From assembly GCA_025210615.1 (NCBI GenBank), contig JAOARJ010000015.1, positions 32,622 to 96,621 of the forward strand: a stretch of 64,000 bases of DNA, written 5' to 3'. Position numbers and translations under genes: made by a program. The DNA is from Candidatus Altimarinota bacterium (lineage in GTDB: Bacteria > Patescibacteriota > Gracilibacteria > BD1-5 > UBA6164). Below are positions 21,661 to 33,745 of this stretch, one piece after another (positions within the stretch are counted from its first letter, which is position 1; every line of letters begins with the position of its first letter). The notes under the pieces are model-generated. The model made no database searches. It was not told the DNA's origin and was given only the letters and a program-made list of their open reading frames with translations.

Positions 21661-23595
21661 TTAAATATTTTCATTATATAATTTTTCTATTTCTTCTATA
21701 ATTTTTGGGTTTTCTAGAGTAGAAATATCGCTTGTTATTTTTTCTCAAGCCGTGATACTTCTAAGTAATCTTCTCATAATTTTTCCGCTTCTAGTTTTAG
21801 GTAACCCTTCTATAATAAGTAAATCATCAAGTTTTACTATTGGTCATATATTTTTTCTTAGTTGTAAATTTATTTCAGATAATAATTCTTGTTTTTTATT
21901 AATTTCTTTTTTTATTACTATAAATCAAAAAATATTTTCTCAAGTGATTTTATCTTTTCTTCATACAACGCTACATTCAGCGACAGATTCGTTTTTTGAA
22001 ATGATGTCTTCAACTTCAGCTGTACCTATTCTATGACCACTTACATTGATAACATCGTCTAATCTTCAAGTAATTTTTATATAATTATTATCTAATTTTA
22101 TAGCTCAATCTCAAGAAAAATAAACTGGCTTTCAATCTATTTTTACATCACTAAAATAAGATTTTATAAATTTTTCATCATCTTCCCAAAGTCATCTTAT
22201 CATACTTGGCCATGGCTTAGTTATACATAATAATCACTTTTTATTATATCAAATATCTTCACCATTTTTATCTAAAATATTCGCCATAATTCAAGGCATA
22301 GGAAGAGTCGCAACTCAAGGTATAGTAGGTGTGACAGCTGGTAGGGGAGCTATCATATGCCCTCAAGTTTCAGTTTGCCACCAAGTGTCAACAATAGGAC
22401 ATTTTTTTTGTCAAACCATTTCATAAAACCAATTCCAAGCTTCTGGATTTATAGGCTCTCAAACAGTTCATAATATTTCTAAACTAGATAAATCATAATT
22501 TTTTGGTAAATCTTTGCATAATTTATGGAGACTTCTAATAAGCGTCGGAGCGGTATAAAATTTATTTACTTTATGTTTTTCTATAATTTCCCAAACTCTT
22601 CAAGCGTCAGGATAAGTAGGTACACCTTCATAAATAACAGTTGTTCCACCGTTTAATAGAGGTCCATAAATACTATAAGTATGTCCAGTTATCCATCATA
22701 TATCAGCCGTACACCAAAAAACATCTCACTTTTGTAAGTCAAAAGCCCACTTAGTTGTTAATTTTACCCATAATAAATATCCTCAAATAGAATGTTTTAC
22801 TCATTTTGGTTTTCCTGTACTTCCTGAAGTATAAAGTAAAAATAATAAATCTTCACTAGATAATTTTTCTACTTCACAAACTTCAGATTCTTCTAAAATT
22901 AAATCATTATAAATATAGTCATTTTCATTGATTTTTATTTCAATATTGTTTCTTTTTATTACTAAAACTTTTGGCTTGCTATCAATGTTTTCTATAGCTT
23001 TATCAACAGTGTTTTTAAGATTATATGCTTTTCATTTTCTATAAGCTCAATCAGCTGTTATAACTAATTTGGCCGAGCAGCTAACTATTCTTTCTTCTAA
23101 AGCTCCACTAGAAAATCATCAGAAAACGATATTATGAATGGCTCAAATGCGCGTGCAAGCTAGTATAGCGTATATGCTTTCCAAAATCATTGGCATATAT
23201 AGGGCAACTCTATCTCATTTTTGGATTCATAATTTTTTTAATAAATTTGCAGTTTTATTTACTTGCTGAGATAATTTTTTGTAAGTAATTTTTGTAACTT
23301 CTCAATTTTCTGCTTCAAAAATTATAGCAATTTTATCAGCATTTTTTTCTAAATTAGCATCTATACATTCATACGCTGCATTTATTTCTCAGTCTTCAAA
23401 CCATTTATAAAAAGGCGCGTTTTCACCATTTAGAGAAATTTCAGGTTTTTTAAACCATTCTAAATTATCTTTAGCTAATTCAAGCCATTTATTATTATAA
23501 TCTTCTTCAAATTCTTTTTGTATTTCTAAATACTGTTCCATTGATTTTATATGAGCTTTTTTTTGTAAATTTTCTGGTGGATTAAATAATTGCAT
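21661..23595 (-). CDS. acs: Acetyl-CoA synthetase (AMP-forming)
   Basis: 644 residues, the normal size. Activates acetate to acetyl-CoA through acetyl-AMP. P-loop-like motif [33 protein letters not shown] (acetate pocket Trp, A5 motif), [31 protein letters not shown], and the acetylatable Lys in TRSGKIMRR. The first about 70 residues match the ACAS N-terminal domain. In a cell with few metabolic genes this may link acetate or acetyl-CoA exchange to ATP or AMP. Confidence 0.95.
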
Positions 23596-23693
23596 AATTT
23601 TTTATGAAAAAATATTAACTTTAATATAAGGTTTTTTAATATTTAGTCAATAATTATTTAAAAATAAAATAGCTAGTTAATTCTAGCCATTTT

Positions 23694-24146
23694 TTAATGA
23701 TGATAATTTCAGCCTTCTTTAATTTTTTTCGCTCTATAAATTTGTTCTAATAGTATTAAAATCGCCATAATATGAGGAAAAGTCATAGGAGAAAAACTTA
23801 GTTTAAAATCAATATTATTTTTTATAATTTCTAAATCTACTCAATAAGCTCATCAAATTATAAAGACAATATCAGAATATTTTACTTGTTTTTCTTCAAT
23901 AAATTTTTCAAACTTTTGCGTAGAAAGTTCTTCAGAATCAATGTATAATAATACTTTATATCAAGAAGTTTTTTCTAAAATTTTATTTAAAATTAAACTT
24001 TCTTTTTTGATTATTTCATCAGGATTAGTAGATTTTACAGGTTTTAATTTTTGAAAATTAACGCTTTTTCATAATCTTTTTTCATATTCTTTAATTGACT
24101 TATCAAAATGCTTATAAGAATCAACAAAACTTATTATTTTTATCAT
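23694..24146 (-). CDS. rlmH: 23S rRNA (pseudouridine-1915-N3) methyltransferase RlmH
   Basis: 150 residues, small SPOUT methyltransferase. The knot motif is clear: FIIGGAYGVD, then [35 protein letters not shown], the diagnostic RlmH ending. Four TGA glycines include those of the S-adenosylmethionine-binding GGAYG. Stands between tex and acs on the same strand (14 nt after tex). Confidence 0.94.
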
Positions 24147-24160
24147 AATTTTTTATTATT

Positions 24161-26323
24161 TTATAATCATTTCATACTAAGGCTCACTCTTTCTCTTTTT
24201 TTGTCAATTTCAATAACTTTTACCTCTACATTTTGTCAAACAGTTACAACATCAGAAGGATTAGAAACATAATTATCAGATAATTGTGAGATATGCACAA
24301 GCCCATCACTATGCAATCAAATATCCACAAAAGCACCAAAATCAGTAACATTTCTAACAACTCAATCCAAAATCATTCCTTCTTTTAAATCGGTAATTTC
24401 AAGTACATCACTCTTGAATTTAGGCGCTTCAATATTCTCTCTAGGATCTAATCAAGGTGTCGCTAATTCTTTAAAAATATCATTTAATGTTTCAAATCAA
24501 ATTTCATATTTTTCAGAAAAATCTCTAATTTTTGAATCAGAAATTTCTAAATTTATAGGCAGTTTTAAGTCTTTTTTCTTTATGTCAAATTCTTTTTCTA
24601 AGATTGCATAAGTTGTTTTATATGTTTCAGGGTGGATTCCAGTTTCATCTAAAACTTCTTTTCATCATTTAATTCTTAAGAATCAAATCGCTTGTTCAAA
24701 ACCTTTTGGACCTAATCATTTCACTTTTTTTATTTCGCTTCTTTTTGTAAATTCTCCATTTTCATTTCTATAACTCACGACGTTTTGCGCGATTTTTTTC
24801 GTTAATCATGCGATGTAGCTAAGAAGAGTATAAGAAGCAGTATTCACATCTACTCAAACAGCATTTACCGTGTCTTCGACTTTTTCATCAAGTTTTCCAG
24901 CGAGTAATTTTTGGTCAACATCATGTTGATATTGTCCAACTCAAATAGATTTTGGATCAATTTTTGTAAGTTCCGCTAAAGAATCTTGTACTCTATGTCC
25001 GATAGAAATCGCTCATCTAACAGTAACGTCTAATTCTGGATATTCTTCAGTCGCTAATTTTGAAGCGCTATAAACAGATGCTCCAGCCTCGTTTACTACC
25101 ATATAATCTACGCTTAGGTCAGCTTTTTTTATAACTTCGTTAACAAATTTTTCTGTTTCACGAGATGCCGTTCAGTTTCAAATAACGATTAAATCGACAT
25201 TATGTTTTTTTGTAAGTTTAACTATTTCGCTGTAAGCTCAAGCGATGTCATTTCTAGGAGGTACATGCCATAAAACGCTGTTATCTAAAAATTTTCAAGT
25301 AGCATCCAAAACAGCTACTTTACAACCTGTTCTAAATCAAGGGTCAATAGCCAAGATAGTTTTTCCTCTTACTGGAGGAGTTAAAAGCAGTCCTCTCATA
25401 TTTTCTCAGAATACTTTAATGGCTTCTAAATCAGCCCATTTTTTCTTGTCACTTCTAATTTCTCTTTCAATAGAAGGAAGCATAAGTCTTTTTAGCCCAT
25501 CAGTAATAGCTTCTTTTAAGTAAACTACACTAGTATTTGGATTTTCAGGAGTGAATTTATATTTCCCATTTTCTATAATTTTTTCTTCGTACATATCTAA
25601 TTTTACAGATAATTCTTTTTCTTTTTCGGCTCTAGAAACAGCTAAATAAGCATAAGACGGCATAGCTGAAATTTTCTTTTTATAATCTTTATAAATTTTA
25701 TATGTTCACTCTTCATCAAATTTTTTCGTAGCTTTAGTTACTAAAGTTGCTCCTTCTTCTTCTTTTTCTTTTGTATAACCTCTTAAATCAGCATCATCAG
25801 CTACCATTTCTGCGATAATATCTTGTGCTCATTTTATAGCTTCCTGCTTTGTCTTCACAGCTTTTTTCGGGTCTTTATTTTCTTTGATAAATTTTTCTGC
25901 TTCTGCCTCAAATTCCTCTTTAGTCATATCAGCCAAAGCAAGAATATCAGCTAATGGTTCAAGTCATTTAGCTTTAGCTATTGTTGCTCTAGTATTTTTC
26001 TTTTCTTTGAATGGTCTGTATAAATCTTCAACTCTAGCTAAAGTTTCAGCATTTAAAATATCTTTTTTAAGTTCAGGAGTTAGCATTCATTTTTCATCAA
26101 TAAGTCTAATTACATCTTCTTTTCTTGATTCTAAATTTTTTGCATATTCATAAATATCATTAAAATCTCTCAGCGTTTCATCGCTTGCTCATCAAGTTAA
26201 TTCTTTCCTATATCTGGCGATAAAGGGGATAGTATTTCACTCATCAAGTAATTTTATAATAGCTTCAATAGAGCTAGTTTTCATTCACGTTTTGTTTGAA
26301 ATTTTTTGTACTAAATCTTGCAT
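24161..26323 (-). CDS. tex: Tex-family S1 RNA-binding transcription accessory protein
   Basis: 720 residues. In order: N-terminal helical domain (FIARYRKELTGG), YqgF/RNase H-like domain (LAIDPGFRTGCKVAVLD, about residue 325), helix-hairpin-helix units (VNTASYTLLSYIAGL; VKGLGPKGFEQAIGFLRI) and a C-terminal S1 domain ([35 protein letters not shown]). All four Tex modules are present at the expected length. Nucleic-acid-binding protein, role in transcription. Confidence 0.95.
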
Positions 26324-26455
26324 TTTTCTGTAAAAATTAAAAATAAATCCCTATAAATATAAGCAAAAATTAAGGAATTACAAAAAAAACTTTTATTTTT
26401 TAAAAAATAGGTTAAAATAAAGCAGTTAAAAAATTATTATTTAAAAAATAAAGTT

Positions 26456-27004
26456 ATGCTATATATATTGTTAGGTATTGCCTGAGTTATCTGATTGTTC
26501 TTGATGACAAAATATAATGCAATGGTAACTCTTAGAAATAATAGAGAAAAATCATTCGCTGATATTGATGTGCAGTTAAAACAAAGATTTGATTTAGTAC
26601 CAAATTTAGTTAGTGCAGTAAAAGGTTATGCTACTCATGAAAAAGAAACTTTTGAAAATATAACTAAGGCGAGAAGTAATTATCAAGAAGCAAAAACTAC
26701 TGACCAAAAAGTAGCAGCGAGTAATATGTTATCTAGCGCTTTATCAGGGCTTAATTTAGTTGTAGAAAATTATCCTGATTTAAAAGCTAATGAATGATTT
26801 AATAATCTTCAAATAGAATTAAGCGATATTGAAAATAAAATCGCAGCAGCTAGAAGATTCTTCAATAGTGCAACGACAGAATTTAATACTTATATCCAAA
26901 TGTTTCCAGCAAATATCGTAGCAGGTATGTTTGGTTTCTCTAAAGCAGAACTTTTTGCTACTGAAAGTGAAGAAGAAAGACAAAATGTAAAAGTTGAATT
27001 TTAA
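26456..27004 (+). CDS. LemA family protein
   Basis: 182 residues: an N-terminal membrane helix (LLGIAGVIGLFLM) and a helical LemA domain (DVQLKQRFDLVPNLVSAVKGYATHE, SALSGLNLVVENYPDLKANEGF, NSATTEFNTYIQMFPANIVAGMFGF). Located 21 nt before htpX; LemA-HtpX pairing is widespread in bacteria and suggests a shared role in membrane-protein quality control, though the LemA function is not settled. Confidence 0.93.
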
Positions 27005-27025
27005 TCTTAATTAGAAAAATAAATT

Positions 27026-27976
27026 ATGGCAGTAATCTGATTACAAAGCTCAATATGGTCAAATAGATTAAAAACAATTTATTTGCTAATTCTATTTCCG
27101 TTATTTTTATTTGGATTATTTTACGCAGTATTTTTTGCAATGAATTATAATTCAGCAGTAGAATTTTCCCAAGTATTAGATTCTACAAATAAAATATTTT
27201 TACAAGTTATTTCTGTATTAACGCCAGTTTTATTTGTTCGGATGCTTATTTCTTTCTTCTTTTACAGACAAATAATTTTTAAATTTTCTTGAGCAAAAGC
27301 TATTACAAGAAAAGAAAATCCAGAAATTTATAATATTGTAGAAAATTTATGTATTTCTAGAGGTCTTCCTACTCCGAATATTTGAATTTTAGAAGATGAT
27401 AGTATGAATGCTTTTGCGACATGATTATCAGAAAAAAGTGCGTGGATAGTATTTTCTAGAGGGCTTTTAAATAGACTAGATAAAAGAGAAATAGAAGCGG
27501 TTGCTGCCCATGAGTTAACTCATATTATAAATAGAGATAGTTTACTTATGGTCGTGATTATCGTGATAATTTGAGCTGTAGCGACTATCTGAGAAATAGT
27601 TTTTAGATGGTGACTATATAGCAGACCTAATAGCGATAGTAAAGATAATTCAAAAGCGTTATTAATTATGATTTGATTAGTTTTAATGTTTTTGTGATAC
27701 TTGATTTTTCCATTAGTTAGACTCGCGATATCAAGAAAAAGAGAATATTTAGCCGATGCTTGAGCGGTAGAACTAACCAGTGATAATAGGGCTATGATAA
27801 GCGCTTTAGAAAAAATTAGTACAGATGCTCAAATAGAATCAATAAAGAAAAATACAGTGGCCGCTTTATGTATAGAAGATCCTAAGAGCAAAAAAGAAAA
27901 AAGAAGTTTTATATGAAATTTATTTTCAACTCATCCAAGTGTTCCAGACAGAATTGAGGCATTAAAAAAATATTAG
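27026..27976 (+). CDS. htpX: Protease HtpX, M48 family
   Basis: 316 residues, membrane zinc metalloprotease. HELTH zinc motif (about residue 162-166) preceded by IEAVAAHE, third ligand Glu in EYLADAGAVEL, four predicted membrane segments, and the C-terminal FSTHPSVPDRIEAL signature. Acts on misfolded membrane proteins from the cytoplasmic side. Forms an operon with lemA. Ends with TAG inside its terminator. Confidence 0.95.
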
Positions 27977-28000
27977 GACTATCCTAATATTTTATTTTTT
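27969..28000. terminator. Terminator after htpX
   Basis: Perfect stem ATATTAGGA / TCCTAATAT with a 3-nt loop, then TTTATTTTTTT on the plus strand; the convergent small gene ends within it. Confidence 0.85.
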
Positions 28001-28213
28001 TATATCTAAATTACTAATTTTTTCATCGTTATATAGAATATAGGTTTGCTTATCACTAGAGCTTAATTTATACTTTGTCTTTAGTTCTTCTATTTCTATA
28101 TAATGCTCTTTATTTAGCTCTTGTTTTAGACTTAAATAAGCTACTAAATATCATAAAAAAAACGCAATAATTATAAAAATTGTTGAGATAAAAAATTTCG
28201 TATTATTTTTCAT
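27992..28213 (-). CDS. Small membrane-anchored protein (FtsB/DivIC-like layout)
   Basis: 73 residues: one N-terminal membrane helix (FFISTIFIIIAFFLGYLVAYL) followed by a short Lys/Glu-rich probable coiled coil. This layout resembles FtsB/FtsL/DivIC division proteins, but no sequence motif proves it. Its start overlaps the end of folD by 11 nt, so they are translationally coupled. Confidence 0.5.
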
Positions 28214-29039
28214 TTTGAATATTATAAGCCTTTAAAGTATTTTGCATTAGCATAGCAACAGTCATCGCTCAAACTCCACCAGGAACAGGAGTGATCATAT
28301 TTCAATTATTATTTATAGTTTCAAAATCAGCATCTCAATAAATTTTTCAATCTCTAACTGTGAATCATACATCTATAACAATAGTATTTTTATTTATCAT
28401 ATCTAAAGTTAAAAATCAAGGTTTTCAAATTGCAACACAAACTATATCAGCCTTTTTTGTATAATAGCTAATATCTTTTGTCCTACTATGACAAGTTGTT
28501 ATAGTAGCTGAATTATTTAGCATCATGAGACTTAATGGCTTACCAACAATATTACTTCTTCAAATAACAACAACATCTTTTCAAGTTACATCAATATTAT
28601 ATTTTTCAAGAAGTGTCATAATTCAAGTAGGTGTACAACTAGCTAAAAACGAACTATCTCAGATAGCTAATTTTCAAAAATTTTGTTTAGTGAATCAATC
28701 TACATCTTTTTCTGGCTTGATAGCGTTTATTACTTTTGCTGTATCAATATGTTTTGGTAGGGGAAGTTGCACTATAAATCAATGAGTTTTTTTATCATCA
28801 TTTAGCCATTCTATTTTATTTAATAATTCTTGCTCATCAAAATTTTCTTCATAATGGAAAAGCTCAAAATCAATTCAAAGATATTCAGCCCATTTTTTTT
28901 TCTGATTTATATATCTTATAGAATCTTCGTTATTCCCAACTAAAATAGCTTTTAAATAAACTTTTTCTGATAAATTAGAAACTTCTTTTTTTAATTCTTC
29001 ATAAATTTCACTAGCAACTTTTTTTCCATCTATAATCAT
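28203..29039 (-). CDS. folD: Methylenetetrahydrofolate dehydrogenase/cyclohydrolase FolD
   Basis: 278 residues, bifunctional enzyme interconverting 5,10-methylene- and 10-formyl-THF with NADP. Motifs: [14 protein letters not shown] (catalytic Lys in the Y-x-x-x-K pattern), [50 protein letters not shown] and the C-terminal [17 protein letters not shown]. All consensus FolD blocks are present, with several TGA glycines. Confidence 0.96.
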
Positions 29040-29120
29040 TAATTTTTAGTTATTTTTTAAATCAAAACAATTTTATGATTATATATTAAATTGTCAAATT
29101 TAAAATTTGTTGTATTTATT

Positions 29121-29148
29121 TTTGAAAAAAATTTTTTATCCATATAAT
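29121..29148 (+). promoter_or_regulatory. ruvB promoter
   Basis: TTTGAA (29121-29126), 16-nt spacer, TATAAT (29143-29148), 31 nt before the GTG start. Confidence 0.6.
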
Positions 29149-29178
29149 GAAGTTTAATTATTATTAAAAAATAAAAGC

Positions 29179-30222
29179 GTGGCTATAAAATCAAGTAAAA
29201 CAAATAATAGACAAGAAAAAAATCAAGCGCAAGAAGATAGGATAATATCTTCTCAAGAAAAAGTTACAGATAAAACTATTGATAATAGTCTAAGACCGAA
29301 GTTTTTGGATGATTATGTAGGGCAAAGTTCTATAAAAAAACATTTAGATGTATCGATAAAATCAGCTCAAATTAGAGCACAATGTTTGGGACATATTTTA
29401 TTTTATGGTCCGCCTTGACTTGGGAAAACTACGCTTTCTCAAATTATTTCAAATGAAATGGGGAGTAATATAAAAATTACTAGTGGACCAGCAGTTGAAA
29501 AACAAGCAGATTTGGTATCGCTTTTGACAAATTTGGAGCAGGGAGATGTTTTATTTATAGATGAAATTCATAGATTACGCCCTCAAATTGAAGAAATTTT
29601 GTATACTGCGATGGAAGATTTTAATATTGATATTATGGTTGGGAAGTGAACTTGAGCGACATCTGTAAGAATGGATTTACCTGAATTTACTCTTATTTGA
29701 GCGACAACAAGATTATCAAGTTTGTCAGCGCCGCTTCGTGATAGATTTTGAAATGTGTTAAAATTAGATTTTTATAACTCTAGCGAGCTTAGTGAAATTA
29801 TTTTAAAAAATGCTAAAAAATTAGAAGTACCACTAACGGATAAAACAGCCGAAAATATAGCGAAAAGAAGTAGGTGAACTCCTAGAATAGCGAATAGATT
29901 ATTAAAAATTATTAGAGATTATTTTACGATTTGAAAAGATATTTCTAACGAAGAAATTTTGAACAATATTTTTTGTGATTTAAATATTGATGATTTATGA
30001 TTAGATAGCTTAGATAAGCAATATTTAGAAAATATTTATTATAAATTTGCTGGAGGGCCGGTTTGACTTAATACTTTGGCTTCAGCAATAGGAGAAGAAG
30101 AAGATACGATAGAAGATGTGGTTGAACCTTATTTACTTCAAATTTGATTTTTGGAAAGAACACCAAGAGGGAGAAAAATCACTGAAAGTTGAATTGCTCA
30201 AATTATAAATAATAATAAATAA
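29179..30222 (+). CDS. ruvB: Holliday junction branch migration ATPase RuvB
   Basis: 347 residues. Motor of RuvAB at Holliday junctions. [18 protein letters not shown] start of the AAA+ domain, Walker A YGPPGLGKTT (its second Gly is TGA), Walker B FIDEIHRL, sensor [18 protein letters not shown] and the C-terminal winged helix ([12 protein letters not shown]). Starts with GTG, unlike nearly all neighbours. A charged 35-residue N-terminal extension precedes the conserved region. Confidence 0.95.
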
Positions 30223-30233
30223 AGAAAAGACTA

Positions 30234-30302
30234 TTGATGTGGCGAAGCCTCGCGAAGCGAGGCTCCGCATAGGAGCGGCGAGCTAGCTCGCCGCTCCATC
30301 AA
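30234..30302 (+). repeat. GC-rich double-hairpin element 1 (after ruvB)
   Basis: Begins 11 nt after the ruvB stop. Hairpin 1: 12-bp stem 30242-30253 / 30257-30268 with a GAA loop and one mismatch. Hairpin 2: perfect 26-nt palindrome at 30272-30297 (GGAGCGGCGAGC half-site). TTGATG at 30234 and CATCAA at 30297-30302 can close both into a three-way junction. GC is far above the surroundings. Shares the TTGATG-YGG...CTCCGC frame with the elements at 43981 and 57373. Confidence 0.75.
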
Positions 30303-30337
30303 AAAAACAATCCTTATATTTTTATAAAGCTGAAAAA

Positions 30338-31294
30338 ATGTTAATTTTAACAAAAAAAAATATAGATGATAATAAATTAGACTTAGAAAAAAAATCTAGT
30401 TTTTGGCAATCTGTAGAGCGGATAAATATTATTTTGAAATCTGGACAAGCCGAAAAAATTTTTGTATTAAATAATAATTTAGTTGTAGAAAAAAGACGCG
30501 TTGCTTTATGAGAATATTGATTATTTATTTTGTGAATTAATAGCAATTTTGAAATAAATGAAAAGCAATTAATAGCTTTGGTAAAACAAGAAAAAGCTTT
30601 ATTTATTCAAGTAGAATATATTAGTTATAATGAGAATTTTGAGCAAATAAAATTAGAGAAATTTAGTGAAGAATATTATAAAAAGTTTATTACCCCTTAC
30701 ACGGCTATAATAAATTTAGAAAATACAGAAGATGAAATTTTAGTTAATATGAAACCAAAGTGAAGATATAATATAAAACTTGCTAAGAAAAAACTCATAG
30801 AAGTAAAAGAGGTAGAAAAAACAGATGAAAATATAAAAATTTATTATGATTTAATGCTTGAAACTACTTCAAGAGACAATTTTTTTGGTAATAATTTTGA
30901 TTATTATAAGACTTTTTTACAAGAAAATAAAAATGCTTATTTATTACTGGCTTATAAAGATGAAAAAGCCATTGCTTGATGAATATTTGTAGATTCTTGA
31001 GACACAAGCATTTATTATTATTGAGCTAGTACAAGCGATAAAAAATATAGAAATCTTATGGCGCCTTATTTGGTTCAATGGACAGCGATAGAGAAGAGTA
31101 AGGCTTCTTGAAAAAAAATATATGATTTTTTATGAATAGCTACTCCAGATGAGAAAAATTCTGATTTAGCTTGAGTTACTGATTTTAAATTAAAATTAAC
31201 TAAAAATAAAGTTAATGTTTCTAAAAGTTTTATCTATAAGAACAAAAAATGTAAATATTTTGTTATAAAAATGTTAAAAAAATTAAAAAAATAA
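30338..31294 (+). CDS. FemAB-like peptidyltransferase (GNAT fold)
   Basis: 318 residues. The middle and C-terminal parts resemble FemX/FemAB-family aminoacyl transferases that build peptidoglycan cross-bridges from aminoacyl-tRNA: the TPYTAIINLENTEDEILVNMKPKGRYNIKLAKKK segment is the family's K-x-R-Y-N-I-x-x-A core, followed by YLLLAYKDEKAIAGGIFVD and YYYGASTSDKKYRNLMAPYLVQW. No signal peptide; would act at the cytoplasmic face. Substrate amino acid cannot be read from sequence. It fits with murF and ddl in a cell with a peptidoglycan wall. Confidence 0.85.
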
Positions 31295-31338
31295 ATAAAA
31301 ATTGAATCTGTTTTTTATGTGAAGAAATAAAATATTTT

Positions 31339-31366
31339 TTGCAAAAAATAAGAAAAATATTATACT
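31339..31366 (+). promoter_or_regulatory. Promoter of the LPXTG surface protein gene
   Basis: TTGCAA (31339-31344), 16-nt spacer, TATACT (31361-31366), 36 nt before the start codon. Confidence 0.7.
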
Positions 31367-31402
31367 AAAATAAATTTAATTTTATTTAATAAATTTGAGG
31401 TT

Positions 31403-32026
31403 ATGAAAAAGGTGTTTAAGTTAGCTTTAATAACAGCTTTATCTAGTGTAATGATAGTATCAGTTAATGCTGAAGAAGAAGCAAAAGATTATAATTATAC
31501 TACTACAGTATGAAATATAACAGGAACAAATGGTAGTACTAATATAGATGCTGGAGCTTCTGTAAAATGAGATATTCATAATGATTGATGAAAAGTTACT
31601 GTTGAAATGGATAGTTTTGTAAAATGAAATCTTACTAGTAATTGATGAACTATTCTTGTTAAGTCAGGGAGTTTTGTAGAAGAAAATGTTGTTGCTGAAA
31701 AATGAGAAGAAATTGTTATTGATAATCAAGAATGTATAAAAAATCCAGAAAAATGTCCTAAAGAACCTTTACCTGATTATGAAAGTGAATGAGAAGAATA
31801 TTCAACATGAAAAATAGAATCTGTTGATACGATTTCAGATGATAAAGCTTGAAATGTAGAAGAAGTTGAAGTTAATGAAGAACCAAAAGAGCAGTTAAAT
31901 GCTGCTGGACCTCAAAAAGTAGAAGCTACAAGATTACCAACTACATGAGCTGAAGAAGTTGTTCTGTTGATTTTAGCTTTAGTATTAGCTGGTGGAATGA
32001 TGGTATATAAAACTAGAAAAGCATAA
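31403..32026 (+). CDS. Cell-wall-anchored surface protein with LPXTG-type sorting signal
   Basis: 207 residues. Signal peptide (KKVFKLALITALSSVMIVSVNA, cleavage near residue 25), then a Gly/Asn/Thr-rich beta-like domain with repeated G-D/N-L/I and D-x-G-G elements (GDIHNDGGKVTVEMDSF; GNLTSNGGTILVKSGSF), a Glu/Pro-rich linker, and a C-terminal sorting signal: LPTTG (residues 178-182), a hydrophobic helix (VVLLILALVLAGGMMVY) and KTRKA. The essential Gly of LPTTG is a TGA codon (31946-31948). The repeat units resemble bactofilin/polymer-like beta repeats. No sortase gene is in this window. Confidence 0.82.
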
Positions 32027-32038
32027 AAATTAAATAAA

Positions 32039-32071
32039 ATAAAAACTAGATTTTAAAGTCTAGTTTTTTGT
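32039..32071. terminator. Bidirectional terminator
   Basis: Stem AAAACTAGA / TCTAGTTTT around TTTAAAG-type loop, T-run at the plus-strand end; separates the LPXTG gene from the convergent secreted protein. Confidence 0.75.
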
Positions 32072-32073
32072 TT

Positions 32074-32958
32074 CTAAAAGTTTTTTACAGCTTCGTGCAT
32101 TTTGTCTATAAGTTCTTGTGATTGTTTGTCTTTTAATTTTCCATTTTCATCAACTATTTCATTATAAACATTTTCAAGAGCTTTCTTTCATATTCCTTCT
32201 ATTCACTTTTCTTTGTCACCATCATAATTTAATCTACATTTTTCATCATTAAATTTAAGTCAATAAATTCAAAATTCTAATAAATATCAATCTTCATTAG
32301 TTTCTTTTATTATATACCGAAGGTCAGCGCATGAATATTGTCATATCATATAAAAGTTTCATCAAATATGCTCAATATGAGCGTCTTCTCAAATATGAGT
32401 ATCAATTGTTCAATCAGATTTTTTTATAATTAATTCAATCTTATTATTTTCTTCCCATTTAGTATTTAAATATTTTTCTTCTATTATTTGTTCTGTTGCC
32501 CGTCAATGCTTAATTGTTCATTCATTATTCATTTGCATTTTTATTTTTGGGAAGTTTTCTTTTAATTTTTCTAAATTATATCAGAAAACATTTTTATAAT
32601 TTACTTCTTTAGAATTTTCTTTTTTTACTATATGTTGTAATAATTTAAAAAATATAGCAAGAGTTTTTGGTTTGTTAAAATATTTTTTATATTCTTCTTC
32701 TTTAGTAATTTTATTAAATAATATTTTGTATAATTTATCATATTCTTCAGGACTATTTATAGCCATATTATTTATAACTTTTTTAAAAATCCTAATAATT
32801 TTCTCTTCTTTTTCTGATAATTTTATACTGATATTTGGATAATCACTAGGAGAACCATCTTCATTTACATAAATCAGAGATAAAGCAAAAATATTATTTG
32901 AAAATAGTAATCATATTAATAAAACTGTACTTAAAATAATTTTTTTTATGTTTTTCAT
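32074..32958 (-). CDS. Secreted hypothetical protein
   Basis: 294 residues with a clear N-terminal signal peptide (KKIILSTVLLIGLLFSNNIFA). The rest is charged and mixed alpha/beta, with no motif I know; the segment CADLRYIIKETNEDGYLLEFGIYGLKFNDEKC contains two Cys that could pair. Several TGA glycines. Neighbours give no functional hint. Confidence 0.65.
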
Positions 32959-33028
32959 AATTTTATAAAATAATAAAAATCTAAAATATAAACAGAATTA
33001 TTATAATAAATTTAGATATAAAGCAAAT

Positions 33029-33058
33029 AAAAAAAAGCCTTGATTTTAGGCTTTTATA
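33029..33058 (-). terminator. Terminator of the LemA-like gene
   Basis: Stem AAAAGCCT / AGGCTTTT with a TGATTTT-type loop and A/T runs on both sides; overlaps the stop codon of the gene on the minus strand. Confidence 0.65.
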
Positions 33059-33569
33059 TTTCATCTTTTTCTCAAAAAGGTAAGAAAATTCATGCTATTG
33101 TAAAATTTTTATATTTGAGCATTTTGTTATATCTGCTTGAAACAATTTTATAAATTCTGATTTGTTTTCATATTTTTTCACTTGTTTCGTCTAATAAATC
33201 TCTTATATATAAGAATTTTCAATTTTTTTCTACTTTTTTAATAGGTTTTAATACTTTGAAAATAAAATTTAATTCGTGATGTATTTTTGCTTCTAGTGCT
33301 AGAAATTCGTGAAAATTATAATCATCGGTATTGAACATTTCCATTTTTTTCAAGTAGATTATATCTGAGAAAACCATTTCATGTTTGTCTACGTATTGTT
33401 TTGTTACTTGGTAGAAAGCAGGGATTAGATTTGTTCTTTTTTCAAATAAAATTTTTATTCTTTTTTCAAGTAAATTTAATTTGCTATGATATAAGACTAT
33501 TAAGAATAAATATGCAATAATTCAGATTATTAAAACTCAGATCAAAATGCTTAAAATTATCCACTCCAT
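33054..33569 (-). CDS. Divergent LemA-like membrane protein
   Basis: 171 residues: N-terminal membrane helix (WIILSILIGVLIIGIIAYLFLIVLY) followed by a helical part whose start, LEKRIKILFEKRTNLIPAFYQVTKQYVDKHE, resembles the LemA repeat of the gene at 26456 (LKQRFDLVPNLVSAVKGYATHE). No htpX neighbour here. Assigned by this local similarity only; the C-terminal half shows none of the LemA blocks. Confidence 0.55.
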
Positions 33570-33678
33570 TTTCTTTTGTTAAAGGCTAAAAATAAATAAA
33601 ATTTCGTTATTTAATCTTAATTTTATATAAAAAATGAAAAAAGCAAATAATTTTGCGTGATTTTTTTGTGATTTTCTT

Positions 33679-33706
33679 TTGACTAAAAGGGAAGTTTTCA
33701 TATAAT
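33679..33706 (+). promoter_or_regulatory. secE-nusG promoter
   Basis: TTGACT (33679-33684), 16 nt, TATAAT (33701-33706), 39 nt before secE. Confidence 0.75.
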
Positions 33707-33745
33707 TGCTGTTGACAAGTATCAATATTACTTAATTTTTTTTTT

